Positions 53,078 through 61,848 are shown, numbered from the stretch's first letter. The stretch is 64,000 nt of DNA from Thiosocius sp963759055 (GCA_963759055.1 CAVWYD010000013.1:62001-126000), one strand, 5' to 3'. Program-made: numbers and translations. The notes: generated by a model not told the origin, from the sequence alone.

Positions 53078-53950
53078 GCGGGCACCTGCACACTCTGCAT
53101 GGCCACAGCCGACGCGCCCCCTTCCAGTTCACCCCAGCCGACCAGATGATGTGGAAGCGTAACCAAGTCGATTTCCTTCAATACATCGCCCAATGCACGG
53201 ACGGATCCATCCTGCCCTTTCCACATCACCAGCAGCTTCTCCATAAGGCCGGGCAGCTCGATGCCCTCGCGTTCCGCACTGGCCGCAAACACGTGCCCTG
53301 CGGGCAGCAGGTGCCGGCTCTCGGCGTAAAGGTATTCGTGCACGTTGTCGAGCGAAACCCCCGGCTGCTGCAGGAGTTCGCCCACCGTCGGCAGCGTGGT
53401 CGGGATCTCCGGGACCGCGGAACGCACACCCTGCAGCACCGGGACGGTAGGGCAGCTTGCCGCGGGTCAGGGAAGAGTACTGATAGCACCTGGCTGACAG
53501 CTCACCCAGAAGGGCCGGATTGATCTGCCAGCCTGGCGTTGCCAGCGCACTCGGGGCCATGCCGCCGATTTCGAGAAAAGACGACCACAGGTCCTTGCAC
53601 TGCTGCCCGGTCCAGGCTTTGTCGGCATGCGCAAGCCGGCGCGACCAGTGCAGAGGTGACAGCCCGAACAAACCCACCTCGTGCCCGTTCGCACGCGCTG
53701 CGGCCATCAGGTCTTTGCCCTCGGCCCCCAGTGAGGGCGCAGGAATCAGGGTGCCATAAGCCAGGGCGGATAAACCCAGCCGATGACGTTCACGCCAGGT
53801 GGTTAAAGGGCTGCGGCCGGAATAATCGTGACCGAGGGGAAAGAAGAAGCTCGCACGAACCTGATATTCGCTGAAAAGTCGCATGAGGTATGGAACCCCC
53901 TGACGCAGGCCACGCAGGGAATTGACCTCGACACGCAAAGCTACACGCAT
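53074..53950 (-). pseudogene. ArnD-like polysaccharide deacetylase family protein, frameshifted
   Basis: The first frame (MRVALRVEVNSLRGLRQG to RGKLPYRP) matches ArnD-type NodB-fold proteins. The rest (VLQGVRSAVPEIPTTLPTVG onward) continues in another frame. Dropping one base of the GGG run at 53441-53443 joins them to about 291 residues. ArnD's metal residues are mostly gone: RIDVDT reads RVEVNS, and the HxxxH of HEVGLHAWDHH reads HEVGLFGLSPLHW. So even the corrected protein is probably not a deacetylase. It heads the operon leading to cmoA-cmoB-hspQ. Confidence 0.75.
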
Positions 53951-54018
53951 GAATGCAAAAAGTTGTTTGACTTGGCGGGAGGTGATCTGAACGTCACGGG
54001 AGGGGGTTACAAGCCGGC

Positions 54019-54219
54019 TCAGACGGCCGCGCAGTTACCCTGGTAAACCGACATGATCGATTTCAGTTCGGCGATGACCGCATCCACCTCGGCAGCAGAT
54101 AAACCCTTGATCTCGGGTAGAGACTCGCCCGACTCCAACGCATCAATGTCGGACCAGACTGCACGGCAGCCCTTGCGGCACAGTTTTTCCACACACTGTT
54201 CGACGCGTCGGTGATTCAA
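54019..54219 (-). CDS. small Cys-containing conserved-type protein, unknown function
   Basis: A 66-residue cytosolic protein (LNHRRVEQCVEKLCRKGCRA onward, with WSDIDALESGESLPEIKGLS), resembling small hypothetical proteins I recall from gammaproteobacteria with the CVEKLC-x3-C pattern. The TTG at 54219 has AGGGAG 8 bases upstream and gives the family-like start; an ATG at 54261 is also in frame. It is divergent from the SOS-type small gene at 54373. The three cysteines may bind metal. No function assigned. Confidence 0.65.
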   Translation of the reverse strand: MNHRRVEQCVEKLCRKGCRAVWSDIDALESGESLPEIKGLSAAEVDAVIAELKSIMSVYQGNCAAV

Positions 54220-54303
54220 GGCTGTTCTCCCTGATATGTCGCTCCAGCAGTATACCGCCATGTACCAATATATTCACTTCGAAGGTCACGCTTCGCCTAA
54301 TTT

Positions 54304-54355
54304 GTTCTTGCTTTGTTCTCTTTGGCTGCTATATTGATGAGAACCTAAAGAGAAC
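54304..54355 (+). promoter_or_regulatory. promoter flanked by two GTTC-N7-GTTC LexA-type boxes
   Basis: GTTC-N7-GTTC at 54304-54318 and its reverse complement form GAAC-N7-GAAC at 54341-54355 flank a good sigma70-type promoter: -35 TTGCTT (54308-54313), 16-base spacer, -10 TATATT (54330-54335). One box covers the -35 and the other the start site. Same box type as upstream of lexA, so LexA repression is the best explanation. Confidence 0.75.
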
Positions 54356-54372
54356 TTACCGAGGAACGGACC

Positions 54373-54540
54373 ATGCAACAAAGCCCCTACTTCATGCGTG
54401 ACCTGAACGGCCACAAAGTCGACAGCATCATGGACTTCAATGTCGCCCTGAGCCGCCCTCGTTCGCGTTCCCTATTCGAACTCAGCATCTTTTTCTTGGC
54501 CGTCGCAGGCTACCTTGCCGCGCTCGCCTTTAGCGCCTGA
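54373..54540 (+). CDS. 55-residue single-pass membrane peptide, candidate SOS-induced
   Basis: A short gene (MQQSPYFMRDLNGHKVDSIM at the start) with GAGGAAC 8 bases before the ATG. Residues 1-33 are hydrophilic with a basic patch (SRPRSRS), and 35-54 (FELSIFFLAVAGYLAALAFS) form one transmembrane helix; the basic patch predicts a cytoplasmic N-terminus. Two LexA-type boxes flank the promoter. In other bacteria SOS-induced small membrane peptides stop division (SidA, YneA type) or depolarise the membrane (TisB); which applies, if any, is unknown. No relative was recognised by sequence. Confidence 0.75.
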   Translation: MQQSPYFMRDLNGHKVDSIMDFNVALSRPRSRSLFELSIFFLAVAGYLAALAFSA

Positions 54541-54707
54541 ACGGGCCACCCGTCAAAGGAAACCCCCAACGGCAAAGGACTGCCACCCCCATCTCCATTC
54601 AGCAAGTGCACGCGTTCGCAGCAATTCCCGTCCAAGATGCGGGTTGGCCCTTTGGGTGTTTGTTTATACTGCATCGATCTGACTAGCCGCGGGATAGCCC
54701 GTCCACC

Positions 54708-55451
54708 ATGAGCGATTGCGCAGGGGCCTACACCACTTTTTACCGCTGGCTGATTTTTTTCGGCATCCTCCTGTTTGGTTGTTTCGTTGCCTTCAGCAAC
54801 GATCTCATCGCACAACTTCTGCACACTGACGACAGCTACCTGTCCGGCGTGATAATCGTACTTTTTCTGCTCACCAGCCTGGACGCAGGACGACGCGCGC
54901 ATCATCTGGGGACCGAGCTATGCGCGGCAATGGACATCTCCCGCCGCATCCAAGGTGGCGACCCGCTGTTTCTGATGGCCCCGGAAACCGGTGTTTCATT
55001 CAGGCAGGAAGGTAAAATGACATCCTACGCCCACCATCACCTGCTCCTACTGGCCAATAAGACTTACCAGCAAGGCAGCCTGTGCAACCAGGACCTGTTA
55101 CTGGAACGACTCGAAAATGCATTGGGGCGCGGTCACGAAACCGGCTGGTTCCTGGCCGACCTGATGATCCGCCTGGGCCTGCTCGGCACTGTCATCGGGT
55201 TCATATTCATGCTGGGCTCGGTGGCGCAGGTCTCGAGCGTCGACATCCACGCCCTGCAGCAGTTGCTGACGAACATGAGCGGCGGCATGCGTATCGCGCT
55301 GTACACCACGCTGACCGGTCTGGGCGCCGGGATACTGCTCGGATTCCAGTACCGTCTCCTCGATCAGGCGGTCGACCATCTGATGGCCGAGATCATCGAA
55401 TTATCGGAGGTTCACGTCACCTCCCAGCTGCGCCGGCTGACGGCACCCTGA
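54708..55451 (+). CDS. MotA/TolQ/ExbB-like channel protein (second system)
   Basis: A 247-residue membrane protein. Two N-terminal hydrophobic segments (about 12-30 and 44-58) and two C-terminal ones (about 158-180 and 198-216) bracket a charged cytoplasmic region. MIRLGLLGTVIGFIFMLGSV and MSGGMRIALYTTLTGLGAGI match the conserved TolQ/ExbB core (the LGLLGTV and TLTGL segments). It lies just ahead of the TolR-like gene at 55457, so the two likely form one stator. A possible -10 (TATACT) lies near 54668. Confidence 0.75.
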   Translation: MSDCAGAYTTFYRWLIFFGILLFGCFVAFSNDLIAQLLHTDDSYLSGVIIVLFLLTSLDAGRRAHHLGTELCAAMDISRRIQGGDPLFLMAPETGVSFRQEGKMTSYAHHHLLLLANKTYQQGSLCNQDLLLERLENALGRGHETGWFLADLMIRLGLLGTVIGFIFMLGSVAQVSSVDIHALQQLLTNMSGGMRIALYTTLTGLGAGILLGFQYRLLDQAVDHLMAEIIELSEVHVTSQLRRLTAP

Positions 55452-55456
55452 ATCGA

Positions 55457-56071
55457 ATGATGCGGCGCCGCGGATCACGACAGTTCCGGTCAACCGACCC
55501 CTTCATCGATCTGCTGTTCAATGCGCTGCTCGGCTTCACCTTTCTGTTCCTGGTCTCCGTGATGTTCATGAATCCCGAGGCACGCAAGGGTCGCATCGAC
55601 CTCAAGGCCGAGTACATTATCTCCGTGACCTGGCCGGATCAGCTGTCTGACGATATCGACATCTGGGTGCAGGACCCGATCGGTGAAACGGTGTCCTATC
55701 TGCGCAAGGAAGCCGGATGGTTGCACCTGGACCGGGATGACCGTGGCGAAATCAACGACACCATAATTGTCGACGGCAGGGAACTCGTCTACCCGATCAA
55801 CCAGGAGGTCGTGACCATCCGCGGCATCATTCCCGGCGAGTACATAGTCAATCTCTACTACTACACTGCAGCCCAACCTGGACCGGTCGAGGCCCTGGTG
55901 AAAGTGGAAAAGGTCAACCCGACCCTGAGGACCGTCTATGTGCAGAAGCTGGCGCTGAACCAGCAGGATGACGAACGAACCGTGGTTCGTTTCAGCCTTG
56001 ATCAGAGCGGGGACATACATGATGTCAACCAGCTGCAGAAGAGACTGACGCCATACGAGCTGGAGTTTTGA
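55457..56071 (+). CDS. TolR/ExbD-like membrane protein with DUF2135-like periplasmic domain
   Basis: A 204-residue protein. DPFIDLLFNALLGFTFLFLV is an Asp-bearing N-terminal helix like that of TolR/ExbD. The periplasmic part has DDIDIWVQDPIGETVSYL and LHLDRDDRGEIND, the D-x-D-x-W-V-x-D-P-x-G-E pattern of DUF2135 domains, then GEYIVNLYYYTAAQPGPVEA. So an ion-driven stator arm seems to be fused to a small beta domain instead of a peptidoglycan-binding one. Starts 6 bases after the channel gene. The domain match is by eye. Confidence 0.65.
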   Translation: MMRRRGSRQFRSTDPFIDLLFNALLGFTFLFLVSVMFMNPEARKGRIDLKAEYIISVTWPDQLSDDIDIWVQDPIGETVSYLRKEAGWLHLDRDDRGEINDTIIVDGRELVYPINQEVVTIRGIIPGEYIVNLYYYTAAQPGPVEALVKVEKVNPTLRTVYVQKLALNQQDDERTVVRFSLDQSGDIHDVNQLQKRLTPYELEF

Positions 56072-56105
56072 CCCGCATGTTGCACGAAGGCATTTAACCG
56101 GAACC

Positions 56106-56609
56106 ATGAATACGATCCAGTCGGTTGCGACGACGCTGGTCTACCTGCTCCCCGTGGCCCTGGTAACCTCCTTGCTGACCACGCAGGGCCGCAGGCACCC
56201 GCGCTGGCTACTGACCGCCGTGTTGCTGGCACTGCCCGTGTTCTATGTCGGCCACTATCTTTTGCTGCAACAGTTGCCGGGCTGGCCCAGCCGCGCCGCC
56301 CTGCCGCAACAATTCAGGCTGCTCGGCTTCGATATCATTGAGCCCGATACCAGAGCGGGCGAGAGCGGCCGGATACTGTTGTGGATCAACGCCGCTGACA
56401 GTGATCAACCCCGCGTACACCAGCTCGCCTACCGCAAAGACCTGCACCAGGAATTGGTTGCTGCCAGCCAGCGGCAGGCTGAGGGGCGCGCACAACTCGG
56501 GACACGAAGTCGTCAAGACGCCACTGCATCCTCAGGTCAAGCCGGCATTGCGCAGGAGATCATCAGTTTCAGCGATGCCACCCCCCGGTCTTTGCCGGCA
56601 AAGCAATAG
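56106..56609 (+). CDS. membrane protein of the second ExbB-like cluster, unknown function
   Basis: A 167-residue protein with two N-terminal membrane helices (VATTLVYLLPVALVTSLL and WLLTAVLLALPVFYVGHYLL) and a soluble C-terminal part from about residue 60 onward that ends in a low-complexity Ser/Ala/Gln tail. Not recognised as any family. It starts 34 bases after the TolR-like gene and is probably cotranscribed. An envelope role with the two upstream proteins is likely by context only. Confidence 0.6.
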   Translation: MNTIQSVATTLVYLLPVALVTSLLTTQGRRHPRWLLTAVLLALPVFYVGHYLLLQQLPGWPSRAALPQQFRLLGFDIIEPDTRAGESGRILLWINAADSDQPRVHQLAYRKDLHQELVAASQRQAEGRAQLGTRSRQDATASSGQAGIAQEIISFSDATPRSLPAKQ

Positions 56610-56624
56610 TCGCCCGGCGGATAC

Positions 56625-56650
56625 AAAAAAGCCGGCGCAGAGGCCGGCTT
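56625..56650 (-). terminator. Rho-independent terminator after ihfB
   Basis: Read leftward: an 8-bp stem (AAGCCGGC/GCCGGCTT with a 6-base loop) followed by TTTTTT, 26 bases after the ihfB stop. The A-tract side faces the other strand, so it may also serve the convergent membrane protein gene weakly. Confidence 0.8.
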
Positions 56651-56675
56651 CAATTCAGATCACGGGAGACGTGGA

Positions 56676-56996
56676 TCAACCCATTTTTTCATCGTCTTTC
56701 GCCTGCTCCGCTTCAAATTTCAGATTGACGCGTTCGCGCAACTCTTTCCCGGGCTTGAAGTGCGGCACGTACTTACCACTCAGTTCGACCGAGTCTCCGG
56801 TTTTCGGATTCCTTCCCATGCGGGGTGGCCGAAAATGCAGGGAGAAACTCCCGAAACCGCGGATCTCGATACGTTCACCGGAGGCCAACGCCTTACTCAT
56901 CTGCTCGATCATGCATTTAACCGCCAGCTCGGCGTCGCGATACGCCAGATGGCTCTGCTCCCGAGCTATGACTTCGATCAGTTCTGATTTGGTCAT
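56676..56996 (-). CDS. ihfB: integration host factor subunit beta
   Basis: A 106-residue HU/IHF-family DNA-bending protein. The core IEIRGFGSFSLHFRPPRMGRNP and the arm SGKYVPHFKPGKELRERVN match IHF-beta, with the start MTKSELIEVIAREQSHL. Position directly after rpsA is the conserved gammaproteobacterial place for ihfB (himD). The ATG at 56996 fits family length; the open frame extends upstream without support. The C-terminal tail (FEAEQAKDDEKMG) is slightly longer than in E. coli. Confidence 0.95.
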   Translation of the reverse strand: MTKSELIEVIAREQSHLAYRDAELAVKCMIEQMSKALASGERIEIRGFGSFSLHFRPPRMGRNPKTGDSVELSGKYVPHFKPGKELRERVNLKFEAEQAKDDEKMG

Positions 56997-57071
56997 TACA
57001 CCCCAGCCCAATCCCAGGTTAATCAGGCGGCCGAAGCCGCCGTCCATTTAACTGCAATCGTTAAAGATTGC

Positions 57072-58751
57072 TTATTCTTTATTCGCGTCGAGGTGATCTT
57101 TCAGCAGCTCACCAAACGCCGTCGTACCGGCACTGGCGGCGTCACTTCCGTAAGTCGCCATGGCTGCCTTCTCTTCCTCATAGTCCTTGGCCTTGACCGA
57201 AAGACTGATGGTGCGGTTCTTGCGATCCATTCCCATGAACTTGGCCTCGATAGCCTCGCCTTCCTTCAGCACCGAACGGGCATCTTCAACGCGGTCGCGC
57301 GACAGCTCGGAGGCACGCAGGTAACCCTCGATACCATCGCCCAGTGCGATAACCGCACCCTTTGCATCAACCTCCTGAACGGTGCCGTGCACAATTGCGC
57401 CTTTTTCGTTGAGCGCAAGGAAGCTGGACATCGGATCTTTGTCGAGCTGCTTGATACCCAGCGAGATACGCTCACGCTCAGGATCAACGGCCAGCACAAC
57501 GGTCTCAAGCTCCTGACCCTTCTTGTAGTTGCGGATGATGGCCTCGCCAGTGTCGTCCCATGAGATGTCGGACAGGTGGACCAAACCATCGATACCACCA
57601 TCGAGACCAATGAAGATCCCGAAATCGGTGATCGACTTGATGACCCCGCTGACGTGATCCCCCTTGTTGAACTTCTGCGAGAAGTCTTCCCAGGGATTCG
57701 CCTGGCACTGCTTCATACCCAGCGAGATGCGGCGACGCTCTTCGTCGATATCCAGAACCACGACCTCGACCTCGTCACCCAGCTGGACAACCTTGCTCGG
57801 GTGCACGTTCTTGTTGGTCCAATCCATCTCGGACACGTGTACCAGACCTTCGACACCGTCTTCGATTTCCACGAATGCACCGTAGTCGGCAATGTTCGTG
57901 ACCTTGCCGAAAAGGCGTGTGCTTTCAGGGTAGCGGCGGGTGATGTTGACCCAGGGATCCTCGCCCATCTGCTTGAGGCCAAGCGAAACGCGCATCTTGT
58001 CGCGGTCGAACTTGAGGACCTTGATATCGATCTCGTCACCGATCTCAACGACTTCGGAGGGATGCTTGACGCGCTTCCAGGCCATGTCGGTGATGTGCAA
58101 CAGACCGTCGATACCGCCGAGGTCGACGAACGCACCATAGTCGGTCAGGTTCTTGACCACGCCCTTGACTTCCTGGCCTTCCTGCAGATTTTCGAGCAGC
58201 TTGTCGCGCTCTTCGCTGTATTCCTGTTCAACCACCGCGCGGCGTGAAACCACCACGTTGTTGCGCTTCTGGTCGAGCTTGATCACCTTGAATTCAAGGT
58301 CCTTGCCTTCCAGATACGAAGTGTCGCGAACCGGGCGCACATCGACCAGGGAGCCGGGCAGGAAGGCACGGATCTGATCGAGTTCGACAGTGAAGCCGCC
58401 TTTGACTTTGCCGTTGATTCGGCCGACGACGATCTCCTCGGCCTCGAATGCCTTTTCGAGTTTGTTCCACGCATGATGGCGCTTGGCCTTTTCACGCGAC
58501 AGGCGGGTGGCACCGAAACCATCTTCGACGGCGTCGAGTGCGACTTCAACCTGGTCGCCGACAGCGCATTCAACGTTGCCGTCGAAATCGGTGAACTGGA
58601 TCTTCGGGATAACGCCCTCGGACTTTAGGCCCGCATTGACGATCACGTGGTCGTTCTCGATTGCGACGACGGTGCCGATGACGATGGCGCCGGGCTGGAG
58701 GTTTGTGTTGTTCAGGCTCTCTTCAAAGAGCTCGGCAAAGCTTTCAGACAT
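57072..58751 (-). CDS. rpsA: 30S ribosomal protein S1
   Basis: A 559-residue S1, which loads structured mRNAs on the small subunit. Six S1 OB-fold repeats are present, for example VVKNLTDYGAFVDLGGIDGL, KVTNIADYGAFVEIEDGVEG and VIKSITDFGIFIGLDGGIDG. The C-terminal tail is short and acidic. It lies between cmk and ihfB in the conserved order. Its own leader probably binds S1 for autoregulation, as in E. coli (inference). The ATG at 58751 is family-consistent. Confidence 0.97.
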   Translation of the reverse strand: MSESFAELFEESLNNTNLQPGAIVIGTVVAIENDHVIVNAGLKSEGVIPKIQFTDFDGNVECAVGDQVEVALDAVEDGFGATRLSREKAKRHHAWNKLEKAFEAEEIVVGRINGKVKGGFTVELDQIRAFLPGSLVDVRPVRDTSYLEGKDLEFKVIKLDQKRNNVVVSRRAVVEQEYSEERDKLLENLQEGQEVKGVVKNLTDYGAFVDLGGIDGLLHITDMAWKRVKHPSEVVEIGDEIDIKVLKFDRDKMRVSLGLKQMGEDPWVNITRRYPESTRLFGKVTNIADYGAFVEIEDGVEGLVHVSEMDWTNKNVHPSKVVQLGDEVEVVVLDIDEERRRISLGMKQCQANPWEDFSQKFNKGDHVSGVIKSITDFGIFIGLDGGIDGLVHLSDISWDDTGEAIIRNYKKGQELETVVLAVDPERERISLGIKQLDKDPMSSFLALNEKGAIVHGTVQEVDAKGAVIALGDGIEGYLRASELSRDRVEDARSVLKEGEAIEAKFMGMDRKNRTISLSVKAKDYEEEKAAMATYGSDAASAGTTAFGELLKDHLDANKE

Positions 58752-58874
58752 TTAATGTTCCCGATCCGCACTCTGACGGACCATCCTACCGGTGGGCAAA
58801 ACCAATCCGGATTTTTCCAATGGAAGACAACCCGGACTATCCGGGCACCCTAATTACTCTCAGCAGCATGACCG

Positions 58875-59549
58875 CTACAGCGGTATTGCAAAGACCTCAT
58901 GCGCCCTTCGCAACACCATCTCGACCACTTCATCTATGCCCATGTCGGTCGAATCGATCTCGATCGCGTCCGACGCGGGAACGAGCGGTGAAGCCGCCCG
59001 GCTGCGATCGCGCGCATCGCGCTCTTCGATCTCAGCCGTGAGGGCGGCGAGGTTAGCAGACAATCCTTTTTCTTTCAACTGCTTATAGCGCCTTTGCGCA
59101 CGTTCCGCAGCACTCGCGGTAAGAAAAATCTTGACTCCCGCCTGCGGAAAAACCGTCGTCCCCATGTCACGCCCATCGGCGACCAGCCCGGGAAACTGCG
59201 CGTAGTCCCGTTGCCAGTCCAGCAAAGCTGCACGTACTCCGGGCATTGCCGCCACCTTCGAGGCATTGTTGCCCGCCGTTTCGGTGCGGATCAGATCGGT
59301 CACATCGGCGCCATCGAGCAGGATCCTCCCGCCGCCGAACTCAACATTAAGTTTAGACGCTATCTGACTGATTTTATTTTGATTTTCAAACCCAATCCCC
59401 GCCTGGTCCACGGCATAGCCAACCAGGCGGTACAGGGCGCCCGAGTCAAGCACCCGCCAGTCAAGCCGGTTGGCGACCCGTTGGGTCACAGTGCCCTTGC
59501 CGGATCCGCTTGGGCCATCGACGGTGATAACCGGTACCTGATCAGGCAT
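58875..59549 (-). CDS. cmk: cytidylate kinase
   Basis: A 224-residue (d)CMP kinase. The P-loop is VDGPSGSGKGTVTQRVA, and the CMP-binding and lid residues appear in VADGRDMGTTVFPQAGVKIF and AERAQRRYKQLKEKG. Fits the family length. Its start overlaps the end of aroA by 8 bases; rpsA follows after 123 bases. Confidence 0.97.
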   Translation of the reverse strand: MPDQVPVITVDGPSGSGKGTVTQRVANRLDWRVLDSGALYRLVGYAVDQAGIGFENQNKISQIASKLNVEFGGGRILLDGADVTDLIRTETAGNNASKVAAMPGVRAALLDWQRDYAQFPGLVADGRDMGTTVFPQAGVKIFLTASAAERAQRRYKQLKEKGLSANLAALTAEIEERDARDRSRAASPLVPASDAIEIDSTDMGIDEVVEMVLRRAHEVFAIPL

Positions 59550-60858
59550 TGATTGCTTCCACCCGCGAGCCCACCGCGGCCGCCAGTTCGGCGAAGCGCG
59601 GAAAAGAAGTATTCACATTCGCACAGTCGTCGATGAATATTTCGCCGCGGGCCCGCAATGCCGCCATGGTGAACGCCATCGCAATCCGATGGTCTCCGTC
59701 ACTGTCCACCCTGCCCCCGGCGATCTCACCACCTCGAATAACGATCCCGTCGGCGGTCGCTGTGGCGTCCACGCCCAGCGCATGCAGACCGTCTGCCATC
59801 ACCTGAATGCGGTCGGACTCCTTGACCCGAAGTTCCTCCGCCCCTGTGAGAACCGTCTCACCCCGGGCACACGCGGCGGCGATGAACAGCGCCGGAAACT
59901 CATCGATTGCCAGCGGGACCTGATCCTCGGGTATGCGAATTCCGTTCAGTGATGCCGAACGCACACGCAGATCGGCGACCGGCTCACCGCCCACCTCATG
60001 CTGATTGAGCACCTCGATGTCTGCGCCCATCAGTCTCAGGATATTGATGACACCGTCACGGGTCGGATTGATGCCAACATGCTCAAGCAACAGATCAGAC
60101 CCCTCCGCGATGCTGGCCCCGACCAGGAAGAAAGCGGCGGAGGATATATCCGCGGGCACATCGATCTCGCAGGCAAGAAGTTTTCCTCCGCCGTCGAGAC
60201 AGGCACGGCTACCCTCGCGCCGCACCGCGTAACCGAAACCCTGCAGCATGCGTTCCGTATGGTCCCGCGTAGGCGCGGGCTCCGTCACGCAGGTCTCACC
60301 CTGCGCATACATACCCGCGAGCAACAGGCAGGACTTCACCTGGGCGCTGGCGACCGGCATGTCGTAATCGATGCCAATCAGTCGATCGACCGGCTTGATG
60401 TGCAGAGGCGCGGTGCCGCCCTCTGCGGTCTCGATGTCTGCACCCATTGCTGCGAGCGGAACCGTCACCCGCTTCATCGGCCGTCCGGAAAGTGATTCGT
60501 CGCCCACCAGGGTCAGGTTCAATCGCTGTCCCGCCATAAGACCGGACATCAAACGCATAGAGGTCCCCGAGTTGCCAAGATCGAGCGCCAACGCCGGTTC
60601 CCGCAGGCCATGCATCCCGACACCGCGAATGGTCACCCGTCCATCCCGCGGGCCGTCTATCTCGACCCCCATCGCGCGGAAGGCACGTAATGTGGCAAGG
60701 CTGTCTTCGCCCTCAAGGAAACCGCTGACCCGGGTAATCCCCTCGGCCAGTGAACCCAGCATGATCGAACGGTGTGAAATCGATTTGTCACCCGGAACGC
60801 GCAGGGTCCCGCTGAGTCGGCCGCCGGGCTGCGCCACGAATTGAACCTTACTGGACAC
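59542..60858 (-). CDS. aroA: 3-phosphoshikimate 1-carboxyvinyltransferase (EPSP synthase)
   Basis: A 438-residue EPSP synthase joining shikimate-3-phosphate and PEP. LRVPGDKSISHRSIMLGSLA and DLGNSGTSMRLMSGLMAGQ are the substrate-binding signatures. The latter segment and AINA-ending C-terminus are intact. The start is ambiguous: GTG at 60858 has AGGAA upstream and fits; a TTG at 60882 is the alternative. Its motif near NAGTAMRP (here NSGTSMRL) shows the variant seen in class II-type enzymes. It lies upstream of cmk. Confidence 0.93.
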   Translation of the reverse strand: MSSKVQFVAQPGGRLSGTLRVPGDKSISHRSIMLGSLAEGITRVSGFLEGEDSLATLRAFRAMGVEIDGPRDGRVTIRGVGMHGLREPALALDLGNSGTSMRLMSGLMAGQRLNLTLVGDESLSGRPMKRVTVPLAAMGADIETAEGGTAPLHIKPVDRLIGIDYDMPVASAQVKSCLLLAGMYAQGETCVTEPAPTRDHTERMLQGFGYAVRREGSRACLDGGGKLLACEIDVPADISSAAFFLVGASIAEGSDLLLEHVGINPTRDGVINILRLMGADIEVLNQHEVGGEPVADLRVRSASLNGIRIPEDQVPLAIDEFPALFIAAACARGETVLTGAEELRVKESDRIQVMADGLHALGVDATATADGIVIRGGEIAGGRVDSDGDHRIAMAFTMAALRARGEIFIDDCANVNTSFPRFAELAAAVGSRVEAINA

Positions 60859-60972
60859 CAATGGGACTTCCTGCAGAATCAAAGGTGCGCAAGGCTAGTC
60901 GCAGCCTGCCAAAAAGACAAGTATTTTTAGGAAAAACATGGCGTTAAACACAGAACAGTCAAGCAAGACCGC

Positions 60973-61848
60973 TTAGTTGAAGCCATCGACAAAGCGATCG
61001 CGGGCCGCCTTCGCGCGCTCGAATATGCTGAGCAGTTCATCCGAGTCGGCATCTGCGATGCTGTCCGCCAGTGCGGTCATTTCCTCTGCAAAAGCGGCCA
61101 GCATCGGGCTCAGCGCCTCGCGGTTGGCAATACAGATGTCCCGCCACATCACGGGATTGCTCGAGGCGATGCGCGTAAAATCACGGAATCCGCCCGCCGC
61201 GTAGCGGAAGATCTCGTCGTTCTCCTTCATGCGCGCAAGCATATCCACCAGCCCGAAAGCCAGCATGTGCGGAAGGTGACTGGTCGCCGCCAACACCTCG
61301 TCATGGTGTTCGACCGACATCTCCGTCACCTCGGCACCGCAGGTCTCCCACAGGCCCCGCACCCTTGCCACTGCGGCCGGATCGTTCTCCGGCAACGGCG
61401 TAAGGATCACGCGCCTGTTGCGGTACAACTCGGCGAAAGAAGCAGCCACGCCGTTGTTTTCGGTGCCTGCAATCGGATGTCCGGGTACAAAACGCTGCAG
61501 CAGCTCAGGTGCTGCTTCGCGACAGTCGGTTACCACACTGCCCTTCGCGCTGCCGCCATCGGTGACCAGGGCGTGCCCGGGCAGCGTCGCGCGCATCGCA
61601 TCGAAGGCGCCGCGCATCGCACCAAGCGGGACCGCCAGGAACACCACGTCGGCATCGCGCACCGCCTCGGAGACATCATGGCTGTAGCGGTCAATAACAC
61701 CCAGTTTCACCGCCTCGTCGAGATTGGCCTTGCCGCGCCCACAACCCACGATTTCATCGACGCGGCCGGCTTTGCGCAATGCCCGCGCCAGCGAGCCACC
61801 GATCAGGCCCACGCCGATTACCGCCAGTCGGCCGATCGAATTGCTCAA
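60973..61848 (-). CDS. tyrA: prephenate dehydrogenase (TyrA-type)
   Basis: A 291-residue prephenate/arogenate dehydrogenase for tyrosine synthesis. The dinucleotide fold is LAVIGVGLIGGSLARALRKA, and GHPIAGTENNGVAASFAELY carries the conserved His/Glu catalytic region. There is no fused chorismate mutase. The start is TTG in a TTGA overlap with the hisC stop, with GGAG upstream. It lies between hisC and aroA, as in Pseudomonas-type arrangements. Confidence 0.93.
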   Translation of the reverse strand: MSNSIGRLAVIGVGLIGGSLARALRKAGRVDEIVGCGRGKANLDEAVKLGVIDRYSHDVSEAVRDADVVFLAVPLGAMRGAFDAMRATLPGHALVTDGGSAKGSVVTDCREAAPELLQRFVPGHPIAGTENNGVAASFAELYRNRRVILTPLPENDPAAVARVRGLWETCGAEVTEMSVEHHDEVLAATSHLPHMLAFGLVDMLARMKENDEIFRYAAGGFRDFTRIASSNPVMWRDICIANREALSPMLAAFAEEMTALADSIADADSDELLSIFERAKAARDRFVDGFN

